A DNA stretch of 6,742 nucleotides, taken from contig WJLO01000033.1 in NCBI GenBank assembly GCA_014728425.1, forward strand, positions 1 to 6,742, read 5' to 3'. The notes beneath the pieces are model-generated. The model saw only the letters and a list, made by a program, of their open reading frames with translations, made no database searches and was not told where the DNA came from. This document shows positions 1 through 6,555 of this stretch, one piece after another. This DNA is from Minisyncoccota bacterium (GTDB lineage: Bacteria > Patescibacteriota > Microgenomatia > UBA1400 > PJMF01). The position numbers and the translations under genes were made by a program. Each line of letters opens with the position of its first letter. The stretch's first letter is position 1.

Positions 1-306
1 CACTTACAGCAAATCAAACTGCCTCAAAAAGCTTCTTGGACTCAACAAGTCTATCATTTATTTGTCATCCAAGCCCAGAAACGAGATCTATTGCAACGCT
101 TTTTAAACAAAAACCAAATCGAAACCGGCGTTCATTATCCTCGAGCTCTACCTAATACTCCGGCTTACAAACAGTTTAAGAGCCAATGCCAAGACTTCTT
201 CGCCTGTAAAGTAGATAAAAAACTACTTAGTCTTCCAATGGGAGAACACTTAACAAACAGTCAAGTCAATTATGTAGTTGAAAAAATTAAAAAATTTTAT
301 GAATAA
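1..306 (+). CDS. DegT/DnrJ/EryC1/StrS-family sugar aminotransferase, C-terminal part (5' end outside window)
   Basis: The reading frame is open from base 1 to a TAA at 304-306, giving the last 101 residues of a protein whose start lies upstream. A TTG at 91 could be read as a start, but the frame before it continues with family-like sequence (VYHLFVIQ), so I treat it as truncated by the window. The motif TGVHYPRALPNTPAY followed by LSLPMGEHLT is the characteristic C-terminal region of DegT/DnrJ/EryC1/StrS aminotransferases. These are PLP enzymes that transfer an amino group, usually from glutamate, to a keto-sugar attached to a nucleotide, making 3- or 4-amino-deoxysugars for surface glycans. 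The PLP-binding lysine and the substrate-specific loops are off-window, so the sugar cannot be named. The stop overlaps the next gene's ATG region by 8 bp, which suggests co-transcription. The family is confident; the substrate is unknown. Confidence 0.85.
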   Translation, partial: HLQQIKLPQKASWTQQVYHLFVIQAQKRDLLQRFLNKNQIETGVHYPRALPNTPAYKQFKSQCQDFFACKVDKKLLSLPMGEHLTNSQVNYVVEKIKKFYE

Positions 307-1132
307 AAATCGGCCTTTAGTTAGTGTTTTAATCGGAACTTATAATCGAGCCAAACTATTGCCTCGCTGTTTAAACAGCATTTTACAACAAACTCATAAA
401 AATCTTGAAATCATTGTTGTTGATGACCACTCTCAAGACGAAACCCCAGTAGTTTTAAAAAAATACCAGCAAAAATACCCACAAAAAATTCGTTATTTAG
501 TTAATCAAAAAAATCGTGGCATTTCTTTTAACAGCAATAAGGCCTTTCAACTGGCTAAAGGAGACTATTTAGCTCTTTGTGGCGATGATGATCAGTGGTT
601 TAACAAGCACAAACTTAACAAACAATTGGCAATATTCAAAAAAAATCCTCAGATTGGTTTAGTAGGTACTTGGTGGTATGAAATCAAAAATAAAAAAATC
701 TGGCGACACCACCAGCCAGTTTTGCCTAAAAACTTAAAAGCAAAAATACTTCGTGGCAATGGCCTTATTGGCGGCTCTACTGCTTTAGTCAGTCGTCAAG
801 CTTGGGAGCAAGTAAATGGCTTTGATTCTCAGATGCCTAAGGGAACAGATTCTGATTTATTTCGTCGAATTATTTTTGCTAATTTCCAAGTTGGTATTGT
901 GCCAGAGTATTGCGTCAAAATGTATGTTGGTGGCCATCCAAGAATGACTTCAGTTAACTCTTTTAAGAGTTTAAAAAAATCTTTTAGCGCTCACTTACGA
1001 ACTATTATTAAATTTAATATCTGGTTTTTGCGCTACCCTCAAGCACTTTTTCGTCGCTTAATAATTCTACTCGGCCAGACTTACCAAGTATTAATCAGTT
1101 ATGGACAAAACCCAACAAAAGCAAGAAACTGA
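299..1132 (+). CDS. Glycosyltransferase family 2 (GT-A fold), 277 aa
   Basis: This is a predicted cytoplasmic, inverting sugar transferase that adds a sugar from a nucleotide donor to a growing glycan. From the ATG at 299 the protein opens with the GT2 nucleotide-binding strand PLVSVLIGTYNRAKLL, then VVDDHSQDET near residues 40-49 and the metal-binding motif GDDDQW at 95-100 (DXD at 96-98). The segment GTDSDLFRR at 182-190 sits where the catalytic-base acidic residue is expected. The last ~50 residues are basic and hydrophobic with no clear membrane helix. I chose ATG 299 over a TTG at 278 because 299 gives an N-terminus like that of the paralogue at 1850 and the extra residues are just Lys-rich read-through of the upstream gene. 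It overlaps the aminotransferase by 8 bp and the methyltransferase by 32 bp. No Shine-Dalgarno is visible, so translational coupling is likely. Donor and acceptor cannot be inferred. Confidence 0.9.
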   Translation: MNKNRPLVSVLIGTYNRAKLLPRCLNSILQQTHKNLEIIVVDDHSQDETPVVLKKYQQKYPQKIRYLVNQKNRGISFNSNKAFQLAKGDYLALCGDDDQWFNKHKLNKQLAIFKKNPQIGLVGTWWYEIKNKKIWRHHQPVLPKNLKAKILRGNGLIGGSTALVSRQAWEQVNGFDSQMPKGTDSDLFRRIIFANFQVGIVPEYCVKMYVGGHPRMTSVNSFKSLKKSFSAHLRTIIKFNIWFLRYPQALFRRLIILLGQTYQVLISYGQNPTKARN

Positions 1133-1853
1133 ATACCAATTCCCTTATCATTATCTTGCTCACTATCAGAATTACTTTACACAAACTTATAACTGGCCCT
1201 TTGGCATTAGCTATGTTAGTACTTTAGAATTTTTGATTAATCAACTTGCTCAATTAAAATGGCAAAGCTTAGCTGATGTTGGTTGTGGCGATGGCAGGCT
1301 AGTTAAAGAGCTGGCTTATAGGTTTCCTCAACGAAAAATCGTTGGCATTGATTATTCACCAACAGCAATTAAATTAGCTCAAGCCCTAAACCCTAACTTA
1401 AATTTTTTAAAACAAGACATTACTGATAAAAACTTTAACCAGCAATATGAAGTCCTAACCTTGATTGAAGTTTTAGAACATATCCCTTTACAACAAATAA
1501 AAAAATTTATTACCGCCCTAGTTAAGCTTCTCAAACCAAAGGGCTATTTACTTATCACTGTACCTCACCAAAACAAACCTTTACAACAAAAACACTATCA
1601 ACATTTTACTACTAGTAAGCTAGAAAAAATATTTAATAAGCAATTTAAGATAAAAAAAATCACTTACTTTGAAAACAGAAAAGTTAAGCTGGCTGGTTTA
1701 ATTCATTTATTATTAACTAATAAATTTTTTATTCTCAACTATCAACCACTAAAAAACTTTCTTTATTGGTTGTACAAAAAACATTGCTTTGACGCTCAAG
1801 AAGATTCCTGTGGCAGAGTATTTATGCTCTTGCAAAAAAAGGCTCAGGCATGA
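1101..1853 (+). CDS. Class I SAM-dependent methyltransferase, 250 aa
   Basis: The protein has the Rossmann-type methyltransferase core. Motif I is ADVGCGDGR at residues 58-66, which binds SAM. GIDYS at 82-86 carries the acidic residue (Asp84) expected to hold the SAM ribose. EVLEHI at 123-128 and KPKGYLLITVPH at 145-156 are the later core strands typical of the Methyltransf_11/23 type. HYQHFTTSKLEKIF (165-178) is the usual segment after the core. The N-terminal Tyr-rich stretch with PYHYL is common in methyltransferases of glycan loci. The likely role is O-methylation of a sugar or glycan end, judged from its position between two GT2 genes. The ATG at 1101 lies inside the upstream gene (32-bp overlap); there is no later Met before motif I, so this start is well supported. 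It ends in TGA overlapping the next ATG (ATGA). The acceptor is unknown. Confidence 0.88.
   Translation: MDKTQQKQETEYQFPYHYLAHYQNYFTQTYNWPFGISYVSTLEFLINQLAQLKWQSLADVGCGDGRLVKELAYRFPQRKIVGIDYSPTAIKLAQALNPNLNFLKQDITDKNFNQQYEVLTLIEVLEHIPLQQIKKFITALVKLLKPKGYLLITVPHQNKPLQQKHYQHFTTSKLEKIFNKQFKIKKITYFENRKVKLAGLIHLLLTNKFFILNYQPLKNFLYWLYKKHCFDAQEDSCGRVFMLLQKKAQA
1838..1842 (+). promoter_or_regulatory. Weak Shine-Dalgarno-like AAAGG before the second GT2 gene
   Basis: AAAGG ends 7 nt before the ATG at 1850, a workable spacing for a ribosome binding site. It lies within the upstream methyltransferase gene. It is the only start in the window with even a partial anti-16S match, and it may be chance in an A-rich Lys codon run. 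Confidence 0.25.
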
Positions 1854-2809
1854 ACAACCCCTTAGTAACAATCTGTATCACTACTTATAACCGAGCACAG
1901 CTATTAACAGCTGCAGTTAGATCGGTTCAAGATCAAACCTACAAAAATTTAGAGATTATTATTATTAATGACCATTCTACTGATCAAACCCCACAAGTGA
2001 TCAAAAAACTGCAAAAAAACGACTCAAGAGTCAGGGTTTTCACTCACCGTACCAACCAAGGGTTAGCAAAAAGCCGAAATCAGGCCATTCGGGCGGCTCA
2101 TGGGAAATACTTTAGTTTTCTGGATGACGATGACCTCTGGGACAAAGACCTAATTGATAATTTTGTTCAATTAGCAGAAAAACACAACTCACAATGGTGT
2201 TTTTGTGCTGGTAATAAAATCACGGTTTTTAATCAGCAATATTGCGTAATTCCTACCTTTAATGGTTGTTTAAAAAAATATTTAAAACTGGGTTATACCC
2301 CACCAGTCTCTGCACAGTTCTATTTTACTCAAACACTCAAACAGCTGGGTGGTTATCATGATCAAATTAAATCTGGAGTTGACCACGATCTTTGGATCAA
2401 GCTAGCAATTAACAACACCAAGATCAAAAGCCTGCCATATTGTAGTGCTTATTCCAATCCCAATAACAAAACTATTAACCGAATGACTACTCAGTATCAA
2501 CAAAGAGTGCAAAAAATAAAAAAATCTTTAAAAGTTTGGCAGCCCTTATTAACAAAACATTTTGGTAAAAAATTTTATCAACATTTTCTACAAAGCTATT
2601 TCTATATTATTGAGAGAGACTTCCTAGTTCGCCAACTGCAAAAGCATCAGTGGAAAAAAGTTTGGCAACACTTTCAACGCAATCCACAAAAAAAATTACT
2701 AATGAAATATCTTATTAAAGGCTTAATAAAAATTACTAAACAACGGTTTATTAAAAATAAAAAAAAATTAATCAGGGTCAATCTTCAGCCTAACTTTCCT
2801 GCTTTTTAA
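1850..2809 (+). CDS. Glycosyltransferase family 2 with basic C-terminal tail, 319 aa
   Basis: The N-terminal ~200 residues are a GT-A family-2 domain: PLVTICITTYNRAQLL at the start, IINDHSTDQT near 38-47, the metal-binding run LDDDDLW at 91-97, and GVDHDLWIKL at 176-185 where the catalytic acidic residue is expected. After residue ~210 comes a ~110-residue tail rich in Lys, Gln, Trp, Phe and Tyr, predicted helical and amphipathic rather than membrane-spanning; it may sit on the inner membrane face. The first 50 aligned residues match the GT2 encoded at 299 at 29 positions, so the two are probably paralogues. The start ATG overlaps the methyltransferase stop by 4 bp. The 3' end overlaps the convergent epimerase gene by 20 bp, and a run of nine A's lies at 2759-2767 just before the end. 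It probably transfers one sugar of the same glycan; the specificity is unknown. Confidence 0.9.
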   Translation: MNNPLVTICITTYNRAQLLTAAVRSVQDQTYKNLEIIIINDHSTDQTPQVIKKLQKNDSRVRVFTHRTNQGLAKSRNQAIRAAHGKYFSFLDDDDLWDKDLIDNFVQLAEKHNSQWCFCAGNKITVFNQQYCVIPTFNGCLKKYLKLGYTPPVSAQFYFTQTLKQLGGYHDQIKSGVDHDLWIKLAINNTKIKSLPYCSAYSNPNNKTINRMTTQYQQRVQKIKKSLKVWQPLLTKHFGKKFYQHFLQSYFYIIERDFLVRQLQKHQWKKVWQHFQRNPQKKLLMKYLIKGLIKITKQRFIKNKKKLIRVNLQPNFPAF

Positions 2810-3785
2810 GCTTTTGCTTTACTTGCTTCTCAACCCAACGATATGTTTTTTGCAAACCTTTTTCCAAACTTACCTGAGGCTTCCAGCCCAAAACTTTTTT
2901 AACCTTAGTGTTATCAGAATTTCGCCCTCTTACTCCTTGCGGGCCTTTAACATGCTTTTTTTTCACTTTTATACCAGCTGCTTCAGCCACTATCTCAACC
3001 AACTCATTAATGGTCACTAAACGATCTTGGCCAATATTTAAAGGTTGGTCATAATCAGACATCATTAACTGATAAATACCTGTTAAGCAATCATCAATAT
3101 AGCAAAATGATCGAGTTTGTTGGCCGTCTCCCCAGACCTCAACCTCAGGGTTCTTAGTTAACTTAGCATAAGCAACTTTACGACAAATCGCAGTTGGCGC
3201 TTTTTCTCGCCCTCCTTCCCACTTACTTAAAGGGCCAAAAATATTATGAAAACGAGCAACTCGAGTTTCTAAGCCATGTTCTTGCCCATAATATTCAACC
3301 AGCTTTTCTGTTACTAGTTTTTCCCAGCCATAAGCATCTTGAGGATCAGCTGGGTAAGCATCTTTTTCTTTTAAAGGAGTAACTGTGGCTTTTTGTTGCA
3401 AATAATTAGGATAAATACAGGCTGAGGAAGCATAAAAGTATCTACTAACTCCTGATTTGCTAGCAGCATCAACTGTATGAAGGTTAATCAAAGCATTATT
3501 ATGCAAGATACGAGAATGATGTTTAGAAATAAAACCCATCCCGCCCATGTCAGCAGCTAGAGCATAAACATGATCCATGTTCTGACAAGCTTGCAAAGCA
3601 TTGGCTTTTTCTTGTAAATCAAGCAATAAAAACTCATCTGCCTGGGTTGATTCAAACTCAGGTTTAACAATATCCACTCCTCTCACCCAATAGCCTTTGT
3701 CTTTTAAGAACTTTACTAAATGATGACCAATAAAGCCGCCAGCTCCGGTAACTAAAACTTTAGTTTTGTTTTTATTTTTTTTCAT
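2790..3785 (-). CDS. gme: GDP-mannose 3,5-epimerase-like SDR enzyme, 331 aa
   Basis: This is an extended short-chain dehydrogenase/reductase. The NAD-binding motif GAGGFIG is at residues 14-20. Cys123 in SSACIYP, Tyr152 and Lys156 in YGWEK, and Lys195 in GGREKAP match the catalytic Cys, Tyr, Lys and second Lys known for plant GDP-mannose 3,5-epimerase. ADMGGMGFI (78-86), RFHNIFGP (178-185), WGDGQQTRSF (218-227) and GPQGVRGRNSDN (281-292) also match the plant enzyme as I recall it, well beyond generic SDR similarity. Known members convert GDP-D-mannose to GDP-L-galactose and GDP-L-gulose with tightly bound NAD; in bacteria such sugars would serve surface glycans, not vitamin C. It is the last gene of the leftward operon, 30 bp after a GT2 gene, with no clear Shine-Dalgarno before its ATG. 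Its end overlaps the convergent GT2 by 20 bp. The alternative is a related NDP-sugar epimerase with another substrate. Confidence 0.85.
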   Translation of the reverse strand: MKKNKNKTKVLVTGAGGFIGHHLVKFLKDKGYWVRGVDIVKPEFESTQADEFLLLDLQEKANALQACQNMDHVYALAADMGGMGFISKHHSRILHNNALINLHTVDAASKSGVSRYFYASSACIYPNYLQQKATVTPLKEKDAYPADPQDAYGWEKLVTEKLVEYYGQEHGLETRVARFHNIFGPLSKWEGGREKAPTAICRKVAYAKLTKNPEVEVWGDGQQTRSFCYIDDCLTGIYQLMMSDYDQPLNIGQDRLVTINELVEIVAEAAGIKVKKKHVKGPQGVRGRNSDNTKVKKVLGWKPQVSLEKGLQKTYRWVEKQVKQKLKKQES

Positions 3786-3815
3786 AATAAATAGCTAATT
3801 ACTTAATTTGCATGA

Positions 3816-4610
3816 CTAACAACCTACAAGATCTTGAAAAACTTTTTGATTATACTGTTGAATAAAATAACTAATTAATTTAGAGGCCTGAAACTCGAGC
3901 CAATTCATATAACCTTGTTGCATTTGCTTGTAGATCTTGCGATTACGCGCCAGATTGGCTGGATCTGAAGAGTTAGCCCCTTCTCTAACCATATAGTCGC
4001 AAATCGCGCGATCAAAAAAAAGCCATTGAGTTTTGTTTCTCAATCTTAACCACATTTCTTGATCCATGGCATAAATAAGATTTTCGCGAAAACCACCGTA
4101 TTTTTCAAAAATTTTCTTCTTAATAAACACAGTTTGGTGAGGAATAAAATTAAAAAATTTTAAAAGATAAGCATTAGCCTGTTGCAAAAACCAGCGGCGT
4201 GGGTGGATGCCAATTAACTTACGATCTTGATTAATCACTTTTGCTTTGGCATAAATCCAATCTGGCAAATCATGGGTAACTAAAAAATCATGCACGTCTT
4301 GAAGAACCTTTTGATCTGCAAAATTATCATCACTGTTTAAATGAATTAGATATTTACCTTTAGCTTTTTTAATTCCAAAATTAAAAGCATGGGAAATTCC
4401 CTGAGGTTTAGTTTGATAAAAACGCACCTTTTTCCCAGCTTGACGCTGATATTTTTTAATCACACTTTTGGTCTTATCTTTAGAACAACCGTCAATAAAA
4501 ACATGTTCATAATCAGAAAAACTTTGCTGCTTAACTGAATCAATGTTTTTTTGCACAAATTTAGCAGAATTATAGGTACAGGTAATAATAGAAAAAAATG
4601 GCTTTTTCAT
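3816..4610 (-). CDS. Glycosyltransferase family 2 (WcaA/WfgS-like), 264 aa
   Basis: This GT-A glycosyltransferase opens with FFSIITCTYNSAKFV, followed by FIDGCSKDKT at 38-47, a pattern resembling the WfgS/WcaE-type subgroup of family 2 rather than the two GT2 enzymes on the other strand. The metal-binding DXD equivalent is LNSDDNF at 91-97. HQTVFIKKKIFEKYGGF (158-174) and AMDQEMWLRL (181-190) form the acceptor and catalytic-base region, with Asp183 or Glu185 as the likely base. The length is normal for a single-domain member. It has no membrane helices and should act in the cytoplasm on a lipid-linked intermediate. Its ATG shares one base with the stop of the upstream dehydrogenase (TAATG), a strong sign of coupled translation; AGAAAG a few bases upstream is at best a poor ribosome site. 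The epimerase gene follows after 30 bp. The sugar transferred is unknown, though a product of the neighbouring enzymes is plausible. Confidence 0.88.
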   Translation of the reverse strand: MKKPFFSIITCTYNSAKFVQKNIDSVKQQSFSDYEHVFIDGCSKDKTKSVIKKYQRQAGKKVRFYQTKPQGISHAFNFGIKKAKGKYLIHLNSDDNFADQKVLQDVHDFLVTHDLPDWIYAKAKVINQDRKLIGIHPRRWFLQQANAYLLKFFNFIPHQTVFIKKKIFEKYGGFRENLIYAMDQEMWLRLRNKTQWLFFDRAICDYMVREGANSSDPANLARNRKIYKQMQQGYMNWLEFQASKLISYFIQQYNQKVFQDLVGC

Positions 4611-5389
4611 TATTGCTTTCTGGTTTTCAAATATTGTTTATTAAGTTTATTAACTTTTTTTAATAAAGGCAATTGACTAAATTTACTAAAACCAGCTAAG
4701 TCTTTAGCCAAACACTTACCTCCAGCTCCTCGTCCGCCTTGATGAAAGATCTCTAAATGATAAGGAGCAATCATTTTATCATGCTTCACAATTGATTTAA
4801 CCTGTTCATAATTAATTTGCTGCTGCTGACAAAAATCAAAAAACTGATTAGCATAAACCACCTTTGTAGCATAAAAACAATTACGAAAGTATTTTACTGC
4901 CTCTGCTGTTTGACTAGCAACCAACTTAGCTAACTTAGCCTGCGGTAAGCTGGCTAATACTTTTTTAGCTAATTTGTGATCTGACTTACTCACACAACCA
5001 ACTAACTGCATTTCTGGCTTAACAAAATCTTGCCAAGCAGTTTTTTCTGTTAAAAATTCAGGATTAACTAAAAATCGATGTTGAGTATATTTTTGTTGAA
5101 GCTTTTGAGTTGTCCCAGGAAGAACAGTAGATTTAATAATAATAACCTTTTTACCATTTAAAGATTCTACTGCTTGTTCTACCAATGACAAATCAAAGCT
5201 TTTAGCCTGTTGATCAAATGGCGTTGGCACACAAACAAACACCCACTCTGCCTGCTGATTAACCTCTTCTAGACTATGCACTCTTCTTTGCGGAACAACA
5301 TCATACACTAAGGCTTGTTTAAACCATTGATGCAACACTGAGCCGACCATTCCATTGCCAAGAATAGCGATGTTTTTTTGCTGATTCAT
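4610..5389 (-). CDS. Short UDP-glucose/GDP-mannose dehydrogenase-family protein without the C-terminal domain, 259 aa
   Basis: The protein has the N-terminal NAD-binding domain (GNGMVG, residues 11-16; VCVPTPFD, 52-59; KSTVLPGTT, 86-94) and the central domain of nucleotide-sugar 6-dehydrogenases (NPEFLTEKTA, 109-118; EAVKYFRN, 163-170; GGKCLAKD, 223-230). Residues equivalent to the catalytic set of streptococcal UDP-glucose dehydrogenase are present: Thr88, Glu111, Glu115, Lys166, Asn170, Cys226 and Asp230. The family normally runs past 400 residues with a C-terminal nucleotide-sugar-binding domain; here the protein stops about 30 residues after the catalytic Cys, and the next gene starts on the stop codon, so no remnant of that domain follows. 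If active it would oxidise C6 of a UDP- or GDP-sugar to a uronic acid using NAD+, supplying the glycosyltransferases around it. It lies 44 bp after the GT4 gene. Family membership is confident; activity and substrate are not. Confidence 0.82.
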   Translation of the reverse strand: MNQQKNIAILGNGMVGSVLHQWFKQALVYDVVPQRRVHSLEEVNQQAEWVFVCVPTPFDQQAKSFDLSLVEQAVESLNGKKVIIIKSTVLPGTTQKLQQKYTQHRFLVNPEFLTEKTAWQDFVKPEMQLVGCVSKSDHKLAKKVLASLPQAKLAKLVASQTAEAVKYFRNCFYATKVVYANQFFDFCQQQQINYEQVKSIVKHDKMIAPYHLEIFHQGGRGAGGKCLAKDLAGFSKFSQLPLLKKVNKLNKQYLKTRKQ

Positions 5390-5403
5390 AAAATGATATT
5401 CTA

Positions 5404-5432
5404 ACTATAACAAGTTATTAAAAAACAAACAA
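5404..5432 (-). promoter_or_regulatory. Possible sigma-70-like promoter in the 44-bp GT4-dehydrogenase gap
   Basis: On the minus strand TTGTTT (5432-5427) and TATAGT (5409-5404) are separated by exactly 17 bp, with the -10 box ending 14 bp before the dehydrogenase ATG. The -10 matches the consensus at 5 of 6 positions and the -35 at only 3 of 6. In DNA this AT-rich such a match can easily be chance, and a start this close would leave almost no leader. This is the largest gap in the leftward operon. It also holds a small inverted repeat (ATAAC-AA-GTTAT on the + strand, 5407-5418), too short to be a terminator. Confidence 0.2.
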
Positions 5433-5433
5433 C

Positions 5434-6555
5434 TCAAATTTGTTTTAAGACTTGAATATTATTTTGATAGTTAAATTTTTTAATAATAGCTAAACTTGCT
5501 TGACCAGATTTCACCAACTGTTGCTGGTTTTTAATTAGTTTAATCAACTTGGTTTTTAAATCTAAAATGTCAGCTGGATCAATCACATAGCCATTAACAC
5601 CATCTTTTACTAAATCAACACTGCAGCCAGCATACTTACTCACTAGCACTGGCTTAGCAGCACACATAGCTTCATTAACCACAATTCCCCAATTTTCTTG
5701 CCAAGAGGGCAGGAGAAAAACATCAGCTGTAGCATAATAATTTATCAACTCCTGATTAGCCACAAAACCTAGTAAATTAACCTGGCTTAGCTGATGGGTT
5801 TTAATAAATTCTTTTATCTGTGCTTCTAATGGACCATAGCCAATCAATAGCCAATGTAAATGTTGTTTATTTTTAAACTGCTTGGCCAGTTCCAATAAAG
5901 GAAAAATGCCTTTTTCTAAACTAAAACGACCTACATATAAAACCAATCGATCTTGGTTACTAAGACGGAATTTTTTTCGCAAAGTTTTTCGTTGCTTTTG
6001 AGCTTGTTTTTTTGCCTGATTAATAAAAAAGTCATTATCAACAGTATTATAAGATACTAAAATTTTTTTTGGCGTTGCTCCAAGTTCAATTAAATAGTCT
6101 TTAGCTCTTGTACCACCGGCAATCAAACCATCTACTGATTTAACTAAAAACTTAATCAGTGGTTTAGTTAAAGTTCGTTGCCAGCTTGTCTCATAGCTAG
6201 TACTTTGGCTCCACAACCAAAAAGGAGTTTTATTTAACTTCGCATAAAACCAAGCTTGAAAAGTAGCTGAATGATTCCAAGAAATAGTGATGATCTTTGT
6301 TGGTTGATCTTTTTTTAATTGTTGCCAAAGTCCTTTGCTAAAATGGAAATAGTTATGATGAACGCCAGGAAAATAAATCTTAAACCCTTTTAAAAACAAG
6401 TGTGGAAAATTTAACTGAAAGTCTTTTTGTTGCCAACGACGATTTTGAGCTGGTTGAGCCAAATAATAAACCTTAATACTCATGCCTGCTTTAGCCATAG
6501 CATTAAAGAGTTCAGTTTTATAAGGATTTAAGGAGTGTTGTAAAATAACTATCAT
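5434..6555 (-). CDS. Glycosyltransferase family 4 (GT-B fold), 373 aa
   Basis: This is a retaining GT-B glycosyltransferase of normal length. The N-terminal half (1-~170) is the acceptor-binding Rossmann domain, starting MIVILQHSLNPYKTELFNAM. The C-terminal half begins with the linker strand LYVGRFSLEKG at 206-216, followed by IGYGPLE at 238-244 and the donor-binding E-x7-E element in PSWQENWGIVVNEAM (Glu287 and Glu295). These together are diagnostic of the Glycos_transf_1 domain of GT4 enzymes. It would act in the cytoplasm, adding a sugar from UDP- or GDP-sugar to the lipid-linked glycan. The start ATG overlaps the stop of the upstream methyltransferase by 4 bp (ATGA) with no Shine-Dalgarno, so translation is probably coupled. 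It ends in TGA 44 bp before the dehydrogenase gene. Which sugar it transfers cannot be read from the sequence. Confidence 0.92.
   Translation of the reverse strand: MIVILQHSLNPYKTELFNAMAKAGMSIKVYYLAQPAQNRRWQQKDFQLNFPHLFLKGFKIYFPGVHHNYFHFSKGLWQQLKKDQPTKIITISWNHSATFQAWFYAKLNKTPFWLWSQSTSYETSWQRTLTKPLIKFLVKSVDGLIAGGTRAKDYLIELGATPKKILVSYNTVDNDFFINQAKKQAQKQRKTLRKKFRLSNQDRLVLYVGRFSLEKGIFPLLELAKQFKNKQHLHWLLIGYGPLEAQIKEFIKTHQLSQVNLLGFVANQELINYYATADVFLLPSWQENWGIVVNEAMCAAKPVLVSKYAGCSVDLVKDGVNGYVIDPADILDLKTKLIKLIKNQQQLVKSGQASLAIIKKFNYQNNIQVLKQI

Noticed and set aside
91..93. TTG at 91 as start of a small 71-residue gene
   Set aside because: The frame is open to base 1 and the residues before 91 fit the aminotransferase, so this is an internal Leu codon.
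278..298. TTG at 278 as start of the first GT2
   Set aside because: It would add seven Lys-rich residues overlapping the aminotransferase gene; the ATG at 299 matches the N-terminus of the paralogue.
2755..2800. Intrinsic terminator for the leftward operon using the T9 tract on the minus strand
   Set aside because: The T tract is suitable, but the sequence before it shows only about 3 bp of possible stem with a long loop, so no stable hairpin can be claimed.
2814..3020. 68-codon + strand open frame
   Set aside because: It lies entirely antisense within the well-supported epimerase gene and has no recognisable motif.
3194..3382. 62-codon + strand open frame
   Set aside because: It is antisense to the epimerase gene, has no family motif or ribosome site, and is best explained as a shadow frame.
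5407..5418. Inverted repeat ATAAC-AA-GTTAT as operator or terminator
   Set aside because: A 5-bp AT-rich arm with a 2-base loop is expected by chance in this composition and no U tract follows.
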